The translations under genes were made by a program, and so were the position numbers. Shown in pieces: positions 9,367 through 17,210 of a DNA stretch of 33,731 bases (its first letter is position 1; each line of letters begins with the position of its first letter). Source of the stretch: Alphaproteobacteria bacterium (GTDB lineage Bacteria > Pseudomonadota > Alphaproteobacteria > SHWA01); NCBI GenBank assembly GCA_009693995.1, contig SHWA01000013.1:1-33731 (forward strand). Direction: 5' to 3'. The notes under the pieces were generated by a model. The model saw nothing but the letters and a program-made list of their open reading frames with translations. It did not search any database and was not told the DNA's origin.

Positions 9367-9849
9367 ATGACCGGGCGCGCCCAGCCCGCCGGTATCGCCT
9401 CCGAGTTCCTGATGACAGTCCGCCTCGACGTCGCCATGGATCATTTGCGCGATCTCGGCCAGACGCCGGCCGGCCACCGCCGCCTCGGCTTCATCGAGGG
9501 CGGCAGCTTCCAAGGGCCAAGGCTCGCCGGCATCATCGCGCCCGGAGGCAATAACTGGATCATCGTGCGCGCCGATGGCGTGACGCGGTTCGATTTGCGC
9601 GTGGTGCTGAAGACCGACGACGGCGCCTTGATCGGCATGACCTATCTCGGCCTGCGCCATGGCCCCGCCGACGAGATCGCCCGCATGATGCGGGGCGAGC
9701 TGATCGATGCCGCCCGCGTCTACATGCGCGCCGCCCCCTTCTTCGAGACCGCGGCGCCGAAGTATGCTTGGCTGAACTCGGTGGTCACGATTGGCATCGG
9801 CGATCGTCTGCCCGAATGCTCGCGCTACCACATCCATCAGGTGCTGTGA
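9367..9849 (+). CDS. DUF3237 family protein, second tandem copy
   Basis: Second paralogue, 160 residues, with the same motif order: FQGPRLAGIIAPGGNNWI, LKTDDGALIGMTYLGLRHGP, MMRGELIDAARVYMRAAPFF and KYAWLNSVVTIGIGDR, ending in YHIHQVL. It is close to the first copy through MTYLGLRHGPADEIARMMRG but differs at the N-terminus and in the metal- or ligand-like segment after PGG (NNWIIV instead of SDWLIT). Its TGA overlaps the next ATG (TGATG at 9847-9851), so copies two and three are translationally coupled. Function unknown. Confidence 0.9.
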   Translation: MTGRAQPAGIASEFLMTVRLDVAMDHLRDLGQTPAGHRRLGFIEGGSFQGPRLAGIIAPGGNNWIIVRADGVTRFDLRVVLKTDDGALIGMTYLGLRHGPADEIARMMRGELIDAARVYMRAAPFFETAAPKYAWLNSVVTIGIGDRLPECSRYHIHQVL

Positions 9850-10316
9850 TGACACCAACCCCTGGTATCCGCTCCGAACTCCTGTTCACCATCACTTTGC
9901 AGGCCGGCACGCCCATGCGCTACGGCGCCACTCCGATCGGCGAGCGCATCGTGGTCCCGGTCGCCGGCGGCCACTTCCAGGGTCCCAAGCTCAAGGGGCG
10001 CATCATGCCCGGGGGCGGCGACTGGCTGATCCACCGCCCCGACGGGTGCACCGAGCTGAACGTGCGCATGCCGCTCCAGACCGACGATGGCGCAGACATC
10101 AGCATGACCTACCGCGGCTACCGCTTCGGGCCGGCGGACGTGCTGGAGCGCCATTGGCGGGGCGAGGTGATCGAACGCGGGCAGTATTACTTCCGCATCG
10201 CGTCCTTCTTCGAGACCGCGGCGCCCGAGTACGCCTGGCTGAACACCATCATCGCCATCGGCGTCGGCGAGCGGCGCGCCGACGGTCCCGGCTACGACGT
10301 GTATCAAATATTGTAG
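9849..10316 (+). CDS. DUF3237 family protein, third tandem copy
   Basis: Third paralogue, 155 residues, starting MTPTPGIRSELLFTITLQAG. The ATG at 9849-9851 overlaps the previous stop codon, which decides the start over an open but unsupported extension to 9768. Motifs are FQGPKLKGRIMPGGGDWL, LQTDDGADISMTYRGYRFGP and FFETAAPEYAWLNTIIAIGV, ending in YDVYQIL. It is more diverged than the first two (YRFGPADVLERHWRGEV replaces the LRHGP...MMRGE segment), so the triplet probably arose by two successive duplications. It converges on speD with a 10-base gap. Function unknown. Confidence 0.9.
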   Translation: MTPTPGIRSELLFTITLQAGTPMRYGATPIGERIVVPVAGGHFQGPKLKGRIMPGGGDWLIHRPDGCTELNVRMPLQTDDGADISMTYRGYRFGPADVLERHWRGEVIERGQYYFRIASFFETAAPEYAWLNTIIAIGVGERRADGPGYDVYQIL

Positions 10317-10326
10317 GGCGGCGGCC

Positions 10327-10752
10327 TCAGGTGACGATGCCGCGGCGGAACTCGCTGAGCTGAACCCACTCCGGACGCAGGGCGCGGCGCAGCGGCGCGA
10401 CCGCCGCGTAGGGATCGAGGGCGCCGCACAGGAACACATCCACCGCGACGTAGCCGCGCTCGGGCCAGGCGTGCAGGCTGATATGGGATTCCGAGAGCGC
10501 GGCGATGCCGGTGACGCCGCCCCCCTCAAGGCGCTCCACGTGCAGATGCAGGACCGTCGCGCCACAGGCCGCCGCCGCCTCGCAGAGCACGCGCTCGACC
10601 AGCGCGGGATCGCCTGCGCCCGTGGTGCCCCAGAGCTCCATCAGCAGGTGGGTGCCGGCGTAGCGAAGACCGTTCTTGGTGACGGTGAAGGCGTCCCCAT
10701 CGGCCGCCGCCGGCGCAACCAAGGTGACCCGAGCGCCCTTCGTTCTGGCCAT
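10327..10752 (-). CDS. speD: S-adenosylmethionine decarboxylase proenzyme
   Basis: Pyruvoyl-dependent enzyme that makes decarboxylated S-adenosylmethionine, the aminopropyl donor for spermidine. The 141 residues fit the short prokaryotic class. The self-cleavage site is in ALSESHISLHAWPE: by family knowledge the chain is cut between Glu88 and Ser89, and Ser89 becomes the pyruvoyl group. His94 and Cys109 (VFLCG) sit at the spacing of the known processing and catalytic residues. The ATG at 10750-10752 has AAGGGG 8 bases upstream; a longer frame to 10827 has no support. No spermidine synthase gene is adjacent. It converges with the DUF3237 cluster. Confidence 0.95.
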   Translation of the reverse strand: MARTKGARVTLVAPAAADGDAFTVTKNGLRYAGTHLLMELWGTTGAGDPALVERVLCEAAAACGATVLHLHVERLEGGGVTGIAALSESHISLHAWPERGYVAVDVFLCGALDPYAAVAPLRRALRPEWVQLSEFRRGIVT

Positions 10753-10991
10753 CGCGTTTTCCCCTTCCCTCGCGCGCGCGTCAAAGCGCCGCCGCGCGCG
10801 CCGCAAAGAAAATGCGACCCCGGGCATGGCCCGGGCACCGAGCGGGGTTATTTAAGGCAGACCCCCGGAAATGCAAGCAAATTCTCGCGGACAATGGTGA
10901 AAATCCGGTTCCCGGCCCAGCTTGACGGCGTACTCCTGGCGCCGTTCAGATGGCGTTCCCCGCACCACCCGCGTTGCCTGAGGCACCACTC

Positions 10992-12017
10992 ATGTCCCAC
11001 CGCGTCACCCTGACCCGCTACGGCCAGACCCTCGAAGTGGCGCCGGGCAAGACGATCCTGGATACGGCGCTCGAGGCCGGGATCGACTACCCATTCGGCT
11101 GCCAGTCGGGCCTCTGCGGCAGTTGCAAGTCGCACCTGATCCGGGGCGAGGTCGCGCTCGAGCCCTACGAGGAAACCGCCCTCGCACCCGAGGAGCGCGC
11201 CCAGGGCCTGATTCTGGCCTGCCGGGCGATGCCGAAGAGCGACTGCGAAGTCACGCCGATCGACCTGGACGAGCCGGCCGACCACCCGCTGCGGTCGCTC
11301 GAATGCGCCGTCTCGGCGCTCGATGACGCGACCCACGACATCAAGCGCGTGGCGCTGCGAGTGCGCGCCGGCGGCCCCTACGCCTTCACCGCCGGCCAGT
11401 ACGCCGAGGTTACCTTCCCCGGCCAGCAGCGCCGCGACTTCTCCATGGCCAACCGGCCGGACGAGGAGATGCTCGAATTCCACGTGCGGCGCATGGCAGG
11501 CGGCGCGGTCTCCGAGTTCGTCGCGACCAAGCTGAAAGTCGGCGATGCCGTGCAGGTCAGGGGGCCGTTCGGCGCCGCCTACCTGCGCACCAAGCACACC
11601 GGGCCGATCATCGCCTGCGCCGGCGGCTCGGGCCTGGCGCCGATCAAGTCGATCGTGGAAACGGCACTAAAGGCGGGGCTGCGCCAGCACATCTACCTCT
11701 ATTTCGGCGCCCGCGACGCGCGCGACCTCTACCTGGTGGAGCACTTCGCGGGGCTCGCCAAGCGCCATGACACCTTGACCTTCATACCGGTCCTGAGTGC
11801 GCCGAGCGCCGCCACCCCCCACCGCACCGGCTTTCTGCACGAGGCGGTCGGGGCCGACTTCACCGATCTCGACGGCTGCCAGGCTTACCTGGCCGGGCCG
11901 CCGGTAATGGTGGAGGCGTGCGTCGGCGCACTCACGGCGCGCGGCATGCGGCGCGAGGACTGCCACGCCGACCCGTTCTTCACCGACGCCGAGAAGAAGG
12001 CGCTGCTCAAGCGGTAA
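10992..12017 (+). CDS. 2Fe-2S ferredoxin-fused FAD/NAD(P)H reductase
   Basis: Electron-transfer flavoprotein that carries electrons from NAD(P)H through FAD to a plant-type 2Fe-2S cluster, as in the reductases of ring-hydroxylating or phenol-type oxygenases. The 341 residues show the ferredoxin domain first, with cluster ligands Cys37, Cys42, Cys45 (GCQSGLCGSC) and Cys77 (LACRAM). The FAD-binding domain has RDFSMAN, and the NAD(P)-binding domain has ACAGGSGLAPIKS and YLAGPPVMVEACV. The start at 10992 fits the ferredoxin N-terminus; an upstream ATG at 10950 lacks a ribosome site. No oxygenase gene lies nearby, so the partner is unknown. It faces the APS kinase gene with a 23-base gap. Confidence 0.92.
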   Translation: MSHRVTLTRYGQTLEVAPGKTILDTALEAGIDYPFGCQSGLCGSCKSHLIRGEVALEPYEETALAPEERAQGLILACRAMPKSDCEVTPIDLDEPADHPLRSLECAVSALDDATHDIKRVALRVRAGGPYAFTAGQYAEVTFPGQQRRDFSMANRPDEEMLEFHVRRMAGGAVSEFVATKLKVGDAVQVRGPFGAAYLRTKHTGPIIACAGGSGLAPIKSIVETALKAGLRQHIYLYFGARDARDLYLVEHFAGLAKRHDTLTFIPVLSAPSAATPHRTGFLHEAVGADFTDLDGCQAYLAGPPVMVEACVGALTARGMRREDCHADPFFTDAEKKALLKR

Positions 12018-12040
12018 GGCGGAGCGGTGAGGCGGGGCGG

Positions 12041-13738
12041 TCAGGCCCCGTTTGCCAGCAGGAAGTGCCGGCGGACATAGGTCAGTATCTGTTCGACGCT
12101 GGTCTCCACGTCGTGGGCGGCGGTATCGGCCACCAGTTCCGCCGCCTCGGGTGCCTCGTAGGGGGCGGAGATGCCGGTGAAGTTCAGCACCTCGCCGCGC
12201 CGCGCGCGGGCATAGAGGCCCTTCGGGTCGCGCCGCTCGCAGACCGCGACCGAGGCCTTGACGTAGACCTCGTGGAAGGCACTGGGCGCCGCCGCGCGGG
12301 CGCGCGCCCGGTCCGAGCGGTAGGGCGAGATGAAGGCCGAGAGCACGATCATCCCGGCGTCGGCAAAGAGCGCCGCCACCGCGCCGACGCGGCGGATGTT
12401 CTCGGCCCGGTCCTCGGGCGAGAACCCGAGATCGGCGCACAGGCCGTGGCGCACATTGTCGCCGTCGAGGACGTAGACCAGATAGCCGAGTTCGAACAGC
12501 CGCCGCTCGGTCTCGAGCGCGAGGGTGGACTTGCCGGCGCCTGAGAGCCCGGTGAACCACAGCACCCCGCCCTTGTGGCGGTTGCGGCTCTGGCGCGCCG
12601 CCTGGCTGATGCGATGCAGCTCGACCCCCACGTTGGTCGCGCGCACCGTGGCCAGTCCGCGCTGGTCGGGATAATCCTCCATGCCGATCAGCCCGGCGCC
12701 GAGGAGGAGATCGCCCTGGCCGAAGATCGCCCGCCCCGCGCAGGGTTTGGCGGCGTGGGGATCGAGCGCGAGCAGGCGCGGCAGGCGTACGATCAACTCG
12801 GGCCGGGAGCCATTGGCGCCGCGCAGGAGGTCGGCCACCTCGAGGCGCACGGGATGCAGGGCGCCGGAGAGCGCGACCGTGACCGGGCCCAAAGGCAGCT
12901 CGCCGCCGAGCCACGTCACGGCGCAGCGGAACACGTCGGTCTCGAGCGGCGGATGGGCCGCGTGACTGGCGATCTCGCCGGGCTGCAAGCGCAGACTGCG
13001 GTCGAGGGTGACGGCGACCGCCATCCCCGGCACTGCCTCGCCGAGCGCGCCCGCCGGGACCCTCTGCGCGAGCTCGGTGACCCGGGCGGTCACGTTCGCG
13101 GGTGAGAACAGCACCTCGTCGCCGACCCGGAGGCGGCCCGAATCGACGAAGGCAACCCAGCGCACACCCTCGGCGCCCGCGCCGTCAACTGCGAGCAGCA
13201 GCCGCAGCGGGCCATCGGCGCGGGGCTCCGCCGGCATCCGGTCGAGGACGGCGAACAGGCTCCGCCGGCCGCAGGCGGGGTCGCTGGTCGCAATGCCGGC
13301 AAGGGTCCGTGCCGAGGTGGCGACCAGTGGCACCTCCATGCCCACGGCGGCAAACGCCAGCTTGAGCGCCGCCGCGACCTCGGAGACGCGCGCGCGCGCG
13401 TCGGCGACGGCATCCGACTTGGTGAGGGCGACTGCGACCGCGGGGAGCGCAAGCTGACGCAGCACCGTCAACGCACGGACGTGGAAGTCGGCGACGCCGG
13501 CGACGGCATCCACGAGGAGGAGCACCCCGTCGGCTCGCCCCAGGTCGCCCTCCAGATGCTCGGAGAATGCTTGTGGCCCACCGGCGCGGACGACCACGTG
13601 GCGCAGCGGCGTGTCGAAGCCGAGCCCCCGCCCGGCGGTCCCGCCGGCGCGGAGCAGCGCCTCGGCAAGCGCCGTCTTGCCGGCTCCACGCGGCCCCAGG
13701 ATGGCGAGGCGGAGTAACGGCCGGGAATCGCCTGCCAT
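12041..13738 (-). CDS. Degenerate CysN-like domain fused to adenylylsulfate kinase (CysC)
   Basis: The C-terminal 180 residues are an APS kinase, which phosphorylates adenylylsulfate to PAPS. They show P-loop GLSGAGKS (397-404), DGDNVRHGL (425-433), FSPEDRAENIRRVGAVA and FISPYRSDR. The first 380 residues resemble the CysN GTPase of ATP sulfurylase, including EF-Tu-like barrels (VDSGRLRVGDEVLF, VAVTLDRSLRLQPGE). G1 is kept (GPRGAGKT, 15-22), but G3, DTPGHEQ in CysN, reads RAGGPQ (51-56), G4 NKxD reads TKSD (106-109), and the switch I stretch is missing. The domain may bind nucleotide but is unlikely to be a normal GTPase. No cysD is nearby. It begins 6 bases after the sulfotransferase gene, whose stop lies inside its ribosome site, so the pair is coupled. 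Confidence 0.88.
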   Translation of the reverse strand: MAGDSRPLLRLAILGPRGAGKTALAEALLRAGGTAGRGLGFDTPLRHVVVRAGGPQAFSEHLEGDLGRADGVLLLVDAVAGVADFHVRALTVLRQLALPAVAVALTKSDAVADARARVSEVAAALKLAFAAVGMEVPLVATSARTLAGIATSDPACGRRSLFAVLDRMPAEPRADGPLRLLLAVDGAGAEGVRWVAFVDSGRLRVGDEVLFSPANVTARVTELAQRVPAGALGEAVPGMAVAVTLDRSLRLQPGEIASHAAHPPLETDVFRCAVTWLGGELPLGPVTVALSGALHPVRLEVADLLRGANGSRPELIVRLPRLLALDPHAAKPCAGRAIFGQGDLLLGAGLIGMEDYPDQRGLATVRATNVGVELHRISQAARQSRNRHKGGVLWFTGLSGAGKSTLALETERRLFELGYLVYVLDGDNVRHGLCADLGFSPEDRAENIRRVGAVAALFADAGMIVLSAFISPYRSDRARARAAAPSAFHEVYVKASVAVCERRDPKGLYARARRGEVLNFTGISAPYEAPEAAELVADTAAHDVETSVEQILTYVRRHFLLANGA

Positions 13739-13744
13739 CGCCCC

Positions 13745-14596
13745 TCAACTTTCCCTGGGCTCGCCACTTTTCGTGGCGTAGCCGAATTCCACCATGACCT
13801 CGCGGTGGGCATCCGTGATGCGCGCTGCTTGTTGCGCGGTCAGCACCTTGCGCCAGCCGCCCACGCGCCCCTCGCGGAAGAAGCTCTCCGCGCCCGTCGC
13901 GCGCTCGACGAAGCCCGACTTTCGCTCCTGTCCCGCCAGTTCGTCGAAGGTCGAGAAGCGGATCGCCCGCGCCAGGCGGCCGCCCGCGAAGGGAAGACCG
14001 AGGAACCGCACCAGGGCGCCGAACGCCTTGCGCGGCTCCGCCTGCAGGTCCTCGTAGCGCAGCAGGTGCAGATTCAGTCCCGGCGCCCGCTGCCAGCCCC
14101 GCACATGCTCGCTCCAGCGCCCCAGGAACTGCAGCACCGTGCCCCGGCCGGGCGGCACCAGGTTGTTCATGGAACCGATCGCCTCGATCGCCTGGTCGAG
14201 GGAGAGCCGGTAATGGCGTGCCATGGAGACCGCGACGTCGAGGGGATTGCGGACGATGTAGACGGCGCCCAGGGTCGCTTCCGGCGTGATGAGCGGAACC
14301 CCGTTCATCAGGCCGAGCGCGGAGTGGGTCTTGACCAGGATCGTCTTCGGCACCGAGGCGGCGATGCCGCGGTGCACCTGGGGGCGGAGCCGGTTGAGCT
14401 CCGCCACCGTCAGCTCCGCCGCCGCCTTCCCGGCCACACGCTCATAGGGCAGGGCGGCGGCGTCCGCCGCGCCGAAGCGGTGCAGCTCGGCCAACGGCAC
14501 CGGCGTCTTGGCGTTCTCCAGATAGTTGGCCAGGAACACGCGCAGCCACGTGTTGCCGGACTTCGGGTAGGACGCGAGCCAGACGATACCGCCCAA
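13745..14596 (-). CDS. PAPS-dependent sulfotransferase
   Basis: Transfers the sulfuryl group from PAPS to an acceptor that the sequence does not reveal. The 283 residues have the 5'-phosphosulfate loop YPKSGNTWLR (10-19), KTH (89-91, likely catalytic His), the 3'-phosphate-binding YIVRNPLDVAVS (113-124) and a C-terminal loop FREGRVGGWRK in place of the usual RKGxxGDWK. No signal peptide is seen, so it acts in the cytoplasm. Directly downstream and coupled is the APS kinase fusion that makes PAPS, so the two genes form a small sulfation module. The start ATG at 14594-14596 gives the expected short lead before the PSB loop. Upstream lies a block of palindromic repeats. Confidence 0.92.
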   Translation of the reverse strand: MGGIVWLASYPKSGNTWLRVFLANYLENAKTPVPLAELHRFGAADAAALPYERVAGKAAAELTVAELNRLRPQVHRGIAASVPKTILVKTHSALGLMNGVPLITPEATLGAVYIVRNPLDVAVSMARHYRLSLDQAIEAIGSMNNLVPPGRGTVLQFLGRWSEHVRGWQRAPGLNLHLLRYEDLQAEPRKAFGALVRFLGLPFAGGRLARAIRFSTFDELAGQERKSGFVERATGAESFFREGRVGGWRKVLTAQQAARITDAHREVMVEFGYATKSGEPRES

Positions 14597-14656
14597 GGGT
14601 CGATGCCTCGTAGCAAAGGCGGAGAGAGGCCGGGAAGTTCCGTATGCTTCATCGAC

Positions 14657-14796
14657 ACCCCCTCACCCTGCCCTCTCCCCCGAGGGGAGAGGGAAGAAAG
14701 GGCCCGTTCCTTGTCCCCTCTCCCGCAAGCGGGAGAGGGAAGAGGAAGGCTGGTTTCTGCTCTCTCCCGCTTGCGGGAGAGGGTAGGGGTGAGGGA
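14657..14796. repeat. Nested palindromic repeat block (three hairpins)
   Basis: Three strong hairpins lie in a row: CCCTCTCCCC/GGGGAGAGGG (14671-14693), CCCTCTCCCGC/GCGGGAGAGGG (14716-14739) and CTCTCCCGC/GCGGGAGAG (14762-14781). Outer arms CCTCACCCT (near 14660) and the complementary AGGGGTGAGG (near 14785) enclose them, so the whole block can fold as one cruciform or RNA structure. Related arms occur at 7098-7147 and 19841-19947, so this is a dispersed intergenic family of the REP type. It fills most of the 280-base gap between the sulfotransferase and porin genes, which otherwise holds only the porin terminator. Confidence 0.85.
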
Positions 14797-14820
14797 GGCC
14801 GCCGTTAAGTGCCCCCCAGA

Positions 14821-14850
14821 AAAGCCGAGGGCGGCCGAAGCCGCCCTCGC
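14821..14850 (-). terminator. Intrinsic terminator of the porin gene
   Basis: On the minus strand a 10-bp stem (CGAGGGCGGC with its complement) closes a UUCG tetraloop and is followed by GGC and four U residues. It begins about 26 bases after the porin stop codon, the usual place for a Rho-independent terminator. Confidence 0.82.
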
Positions 14851-14876
14851 GAGTCGCAAAGTCGAGTTTGTTGGTC

Positions 14877-16235
14877 TTAGAAGGAGAGACGCAGACCCGT
14901 GACCAGCGCCCAACCCGAATTCGAGAGGTCGGCCGCAGTGCCGCGGAACTCGCTGTCGAAGTCGGTGAGGAACAAGCTGGAGCGCCACTCGATCCCCGGA
15001 CCCATGGTGTACCGGAGGGAGACGGCGTAGGTCTCCTGCTCGTCATCTTGACGAGACGCAGCGTTGTTGAGGACAGCGGCCGAAGCTACGCCAGCAACAG
15101 CAGCCAACACGCCGTTACCACCGGCCCCCACTGTGACCCCTTCCTGCTCGCCATGGAAGTACATGGCGCTGATGGCCCAGGGTCCCACGATGTACCGGGC
15201 GCCGACGTCCCAACCCTGACCGCTGGTGGTCGCGGTGCAGGCGTTCAAAGTGGCACTAGCCGCAGGACCTGTCGCCAAGCACATGCCATCGGAGATGGCG
15301 GCGAAGGAGCCGCCGATCAGGAAGTTGCCCCAGCCCAGGTTCAGGCCGGCCGACCAAGACTTGATATCGTCAGCCCCGAACCGCCCGAACACGCCCGAGG
15401 GCGAGGCCGCGGCGGCGCCACCGTCCAGGTTCGGCGCCTTGGCAGTGGCGTAACCCACTGCCAGCGCGACCGACAACTCGTCGAACTTGTTCACGTAGTT
15501 CGCGCCAGCGGTCCAGGCATTGTTGTACCCGTTGCGGATATTGCTGTTTCCAGCGACACCGTTGCCGCCGGCACCACCACCAAACCCCGCGGCATTGGCG
15601 GCCGCGCTGTTGATGTTGGTACGGGCGGCCCCGTCCTCGTTGTAATCGGGGGCGTAGGACACGCCGACCTGGAAGCCCAACCAGCGCGGGGTGAACAGCA
15701 TGACCTTCTGCGCGTCGTTGTCGCCAACCCGGAGGTAGGTGGTGCCGAGCGCGCCGTCGTAGTAACCGGCTGTGGCGTTCCCGCCGAAGGGGATCCAGTT
15801 CACCTGGTCACCGGAGTTGAAGCCGATGCCCACGTCAGGCGCCGAATACTGCATGAGATAGCCGGCGCCATTCTCGGAGCCGATGACGAAGCGCCAGCCC
15901 GCGTATTCCACCGTGCCATAGCTCTCATCGATCACGTCGGCCCCGGTGTTGGCCTCGAGCTCGACGGTCAGACCGATCTCGACACCGTTGTCCAGCTTGG
16001 TCTTGCCCGTGAACCAGATTTCCGAGTCGCTCTGCTGGTCCCAGTCGAGGGAATTGACCGTCGTGGTTCCGCTGATCCGATCTGCCGGACGCTCGCCGAC
16101 ATCGTCGGTGACGACGCCGAACCACTGCTCCATGTAGCCGCCGACCGTAATCTTAATGGGGTCTGCCGCAAACGCCGTACCAGCGAACATGCCGGCCGCC
16201 ACGAGCGCGGTAGTGCCCAGAAGAATTTTCCGCAT
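14877..16235 (-). CDS. Outer-membrane porin, alphaproteobacterial type
   Basis: General diffusion porin of the Gram-negative porin superfamily, 452 residues. The signal peptide is MRKILLGTTALVAAGMFAGT followed by AFA-ADP, with cleavage before Ala-Asp-Pro. The mature chain begins IKITVGGYMEQWFGV, an amphipathic strand, continues with alternating beta-strand patterns, and ends ALVTGLRLSF with the terminal Phe required for outer-membrane insertion. Loops are Gly/Ala/Asn-rich (for example AAGFGGGAGGNGVAGNSNI and the segment after FHGEQEGVTVGAGGNG), as expected for exposed or constricting loops. GAGAGGA precedes the ATG. Its own terminator and the repeat block isolate it from the sulfotransferase. 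The 256-base gap upstream shows no further gene and must hold its promoter, which I could not place. Confidence 0.95.
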   Translation of the reverse strand: MRKILLGTTALVAAGMFAGTAFAADPIKITVGGYMEQWFGVVTDDVGERPADRISGTTTVNSLDWDQQSDSEIWFTGKTKLDNGVEIGLTVELEANTGADVIDESYGTVEYAGWRFVIGSENGAGYLMQYSAPDVGIGFNSGDQVNWIPFGGNATAGYYDGALGTTYLRVGDNDAQKVMLFTPRWLGFQVGVSYAPDYNEDGAARTNINSAAANAAGFGGGAGGNGVAGNSNIRNGYNNAWTAGANYVNKFDELSVALAVGYATAKAPNLDGGAAAASPSGVFGRFGADDIKSWSAGLNLGWGNFLIGGSFAAISDGMCLATGPAASATLNACTATTSGQGWDVGARYIVGPWAISAMYFHGEQEGVTVGAGGNGVLAAVAGVASAAVLNNAASRQDDEQETYAVSLRYTMGPGIEWRSSLFLTDFDSEFRGTAADLSNSGWALVTGLRLSF

Positions 16236-16491
16236 TCGCAGTCCTCTCCGATATCGACGCCGGCCGCTGGTGACGGTTGTCGCGCGTGGGCGTCTTGGTT
16301 AACTGAGGCGGACTCTGCCATGACCATATCTACCGTCAAGTAAATGCCGGTCCCCGGTGTGGCGTTTCTCAATCACTGTGGCGGGACGGCAACAAAAGGC
16401 GCCTCTGGCCTGCTGCCATGCTTTTGCCTAATATTACCGGCTGGACGCCTTGGGACTCGGCGCTTCCCGTGGGTTTGAGGAGTGGCGGACC

Positions 16492-17046
16492 ATGAGATTG
16501 CCCGGTTTTCGCGGTTTCGCCTTAGGGGCCCTGGCCTTGGGCCTGGCCGCGTGCGGCGCCGGCGTCGACCCCAATACCCAGCACCCGTCTTCCACCGGCC
16601 GCAAGCCGGGCGAGTTCTATGGCAAGCAGGAGTCGGTGTTTGGGCTCGGCGGCCTGCAGCTCTTCGGCAAGAAGGATGCACCGCAAGGCGGCGCGGGCCA
16701 GGGCGGGGGCTCGGGCGTGGGCGTCAACAGCTATCTGTGGCGGGCGTCGCTCGACACCGTCTCGTTCATGCCGCTCCTCTCCGCCGACCCCTTCGGCGGA
16801 GTCGTGATCACCGACTGGTACTCCCCACCGGAGGCCCAGAGCGAGCGCTTCAAGATGACCGTCTATATCCTTGGGCGCGAGCTGCGCTCGGACGGCATCC
16901 GGGTCTCGGTCTTCCGCCAGGTGCGCGACGGCGGCGGCAACTGGACCGACGCCGCCGTGGCCGAGACCACGCCGGTCGATCTAGAGAACAAGATCCTGAC
17001 CCGCGCCCGGCAGATGCGGATCGCGATAGTCAACAGGCCGTCATAG
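16492..17046 (+). CDS. DUF3576 lipoprotein
   Basis: Predicted outer-membrane or periplasmic lipoprotein of the DUF3576 family, 184 residues, function unknown. The N-terminus MRLPGFRGFALGALALGLAA followed by Cys is a lipoprotein signal (lipobox LAAC). The domain shows VNSYLWRASLDTVSFMPLLS, DPFGGVVITDWYSPPEAQSE and RFKMTVYILGRELRSDGIRV, the conserved family core, and ends near ENKILTRARQMRI. GAGGAG lies about 9 bases before the ATG at 16492; an open frame to 16450 has no better start. In alphaproteobacteria this gene usually precedes leuS and lptE, as here, which suggests an envelope role. Confidence 0.9.
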   Translation: MRLPGFRGFALGALALGLAACGAGVDPNTQHPSSTGRKPGEFYGKQESVFGLGGLQLFGKKDAPQGGAGQGGGSGVGVNSYLWRASLDTVSFMPLLSADPFGGVVITDWYSPPEAQSERFKMTVYILGRELRSDGIRVSVFRQVRDGGGNWTDAAVAETTPVDLENKILTRARQMRIAIVNRPS

Positions 17047-17050
17047 AAGT

Positions 17051-17079
17051 CCCTTCCTCCCCGTGCAGGGGAGGAAGGG
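17051..17079. terminator. Perfect 12-bp hairpin after the DUF3576 gene
   Basis: CCCTTCCTCCCC and its exact complement flank a 5-base GTGCA loop, starting 5 bases after the stop codon. There is no run of T after it, so it may be a weak or factor-dependent terminator, an mRNA-stabilising hairpin, or a short member of the CT-rich palindrome family found at 14657 and 19841. Confidence 0.55.
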
Positions 17080-17171
17080 ATTAGGGATGGCGGGGAGCCA
17101 AGCGCGCGACAGCGCGCTCGTTGCCCGGATTCGCGCCTATCGGCGCGTCGTTCGTCCGCCCGCCCAACCTT

Positions 17172-17197
17172 CCCTCCGATCCCGGAGGGAGGGCTTT
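17172..17197 (+). terminator. Terminator-like hairpin just upstream of leuS
   Basis: CCCTCCG/CGGAGGG (17172-17178 and 17183-17189) with an ATCC loop is followed by AGGGC and TTTT. The U-run ends 13 bases before the leuS start at 17211. It could end transcripts from the DUF3576 gene or attenuate leuS. No leader peptide rich in leucine codons is seen. Confidence 0.5.
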
Positions 17198-17210
17198 TGT
17201 AACGGGACCA

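Noticed and set aside
13385-13402. A run of alternating GC (Z-DNA-like)
   Set aside because: It lies inside the coding frame of the APS kinase fusion (Ala-Arg codons) and is explained by codon use.
17087-17202. Possible leader peptide before leuS
   Set aside because: The frame from 17087 has no cluster of leucine codons and runs past the hairpin.
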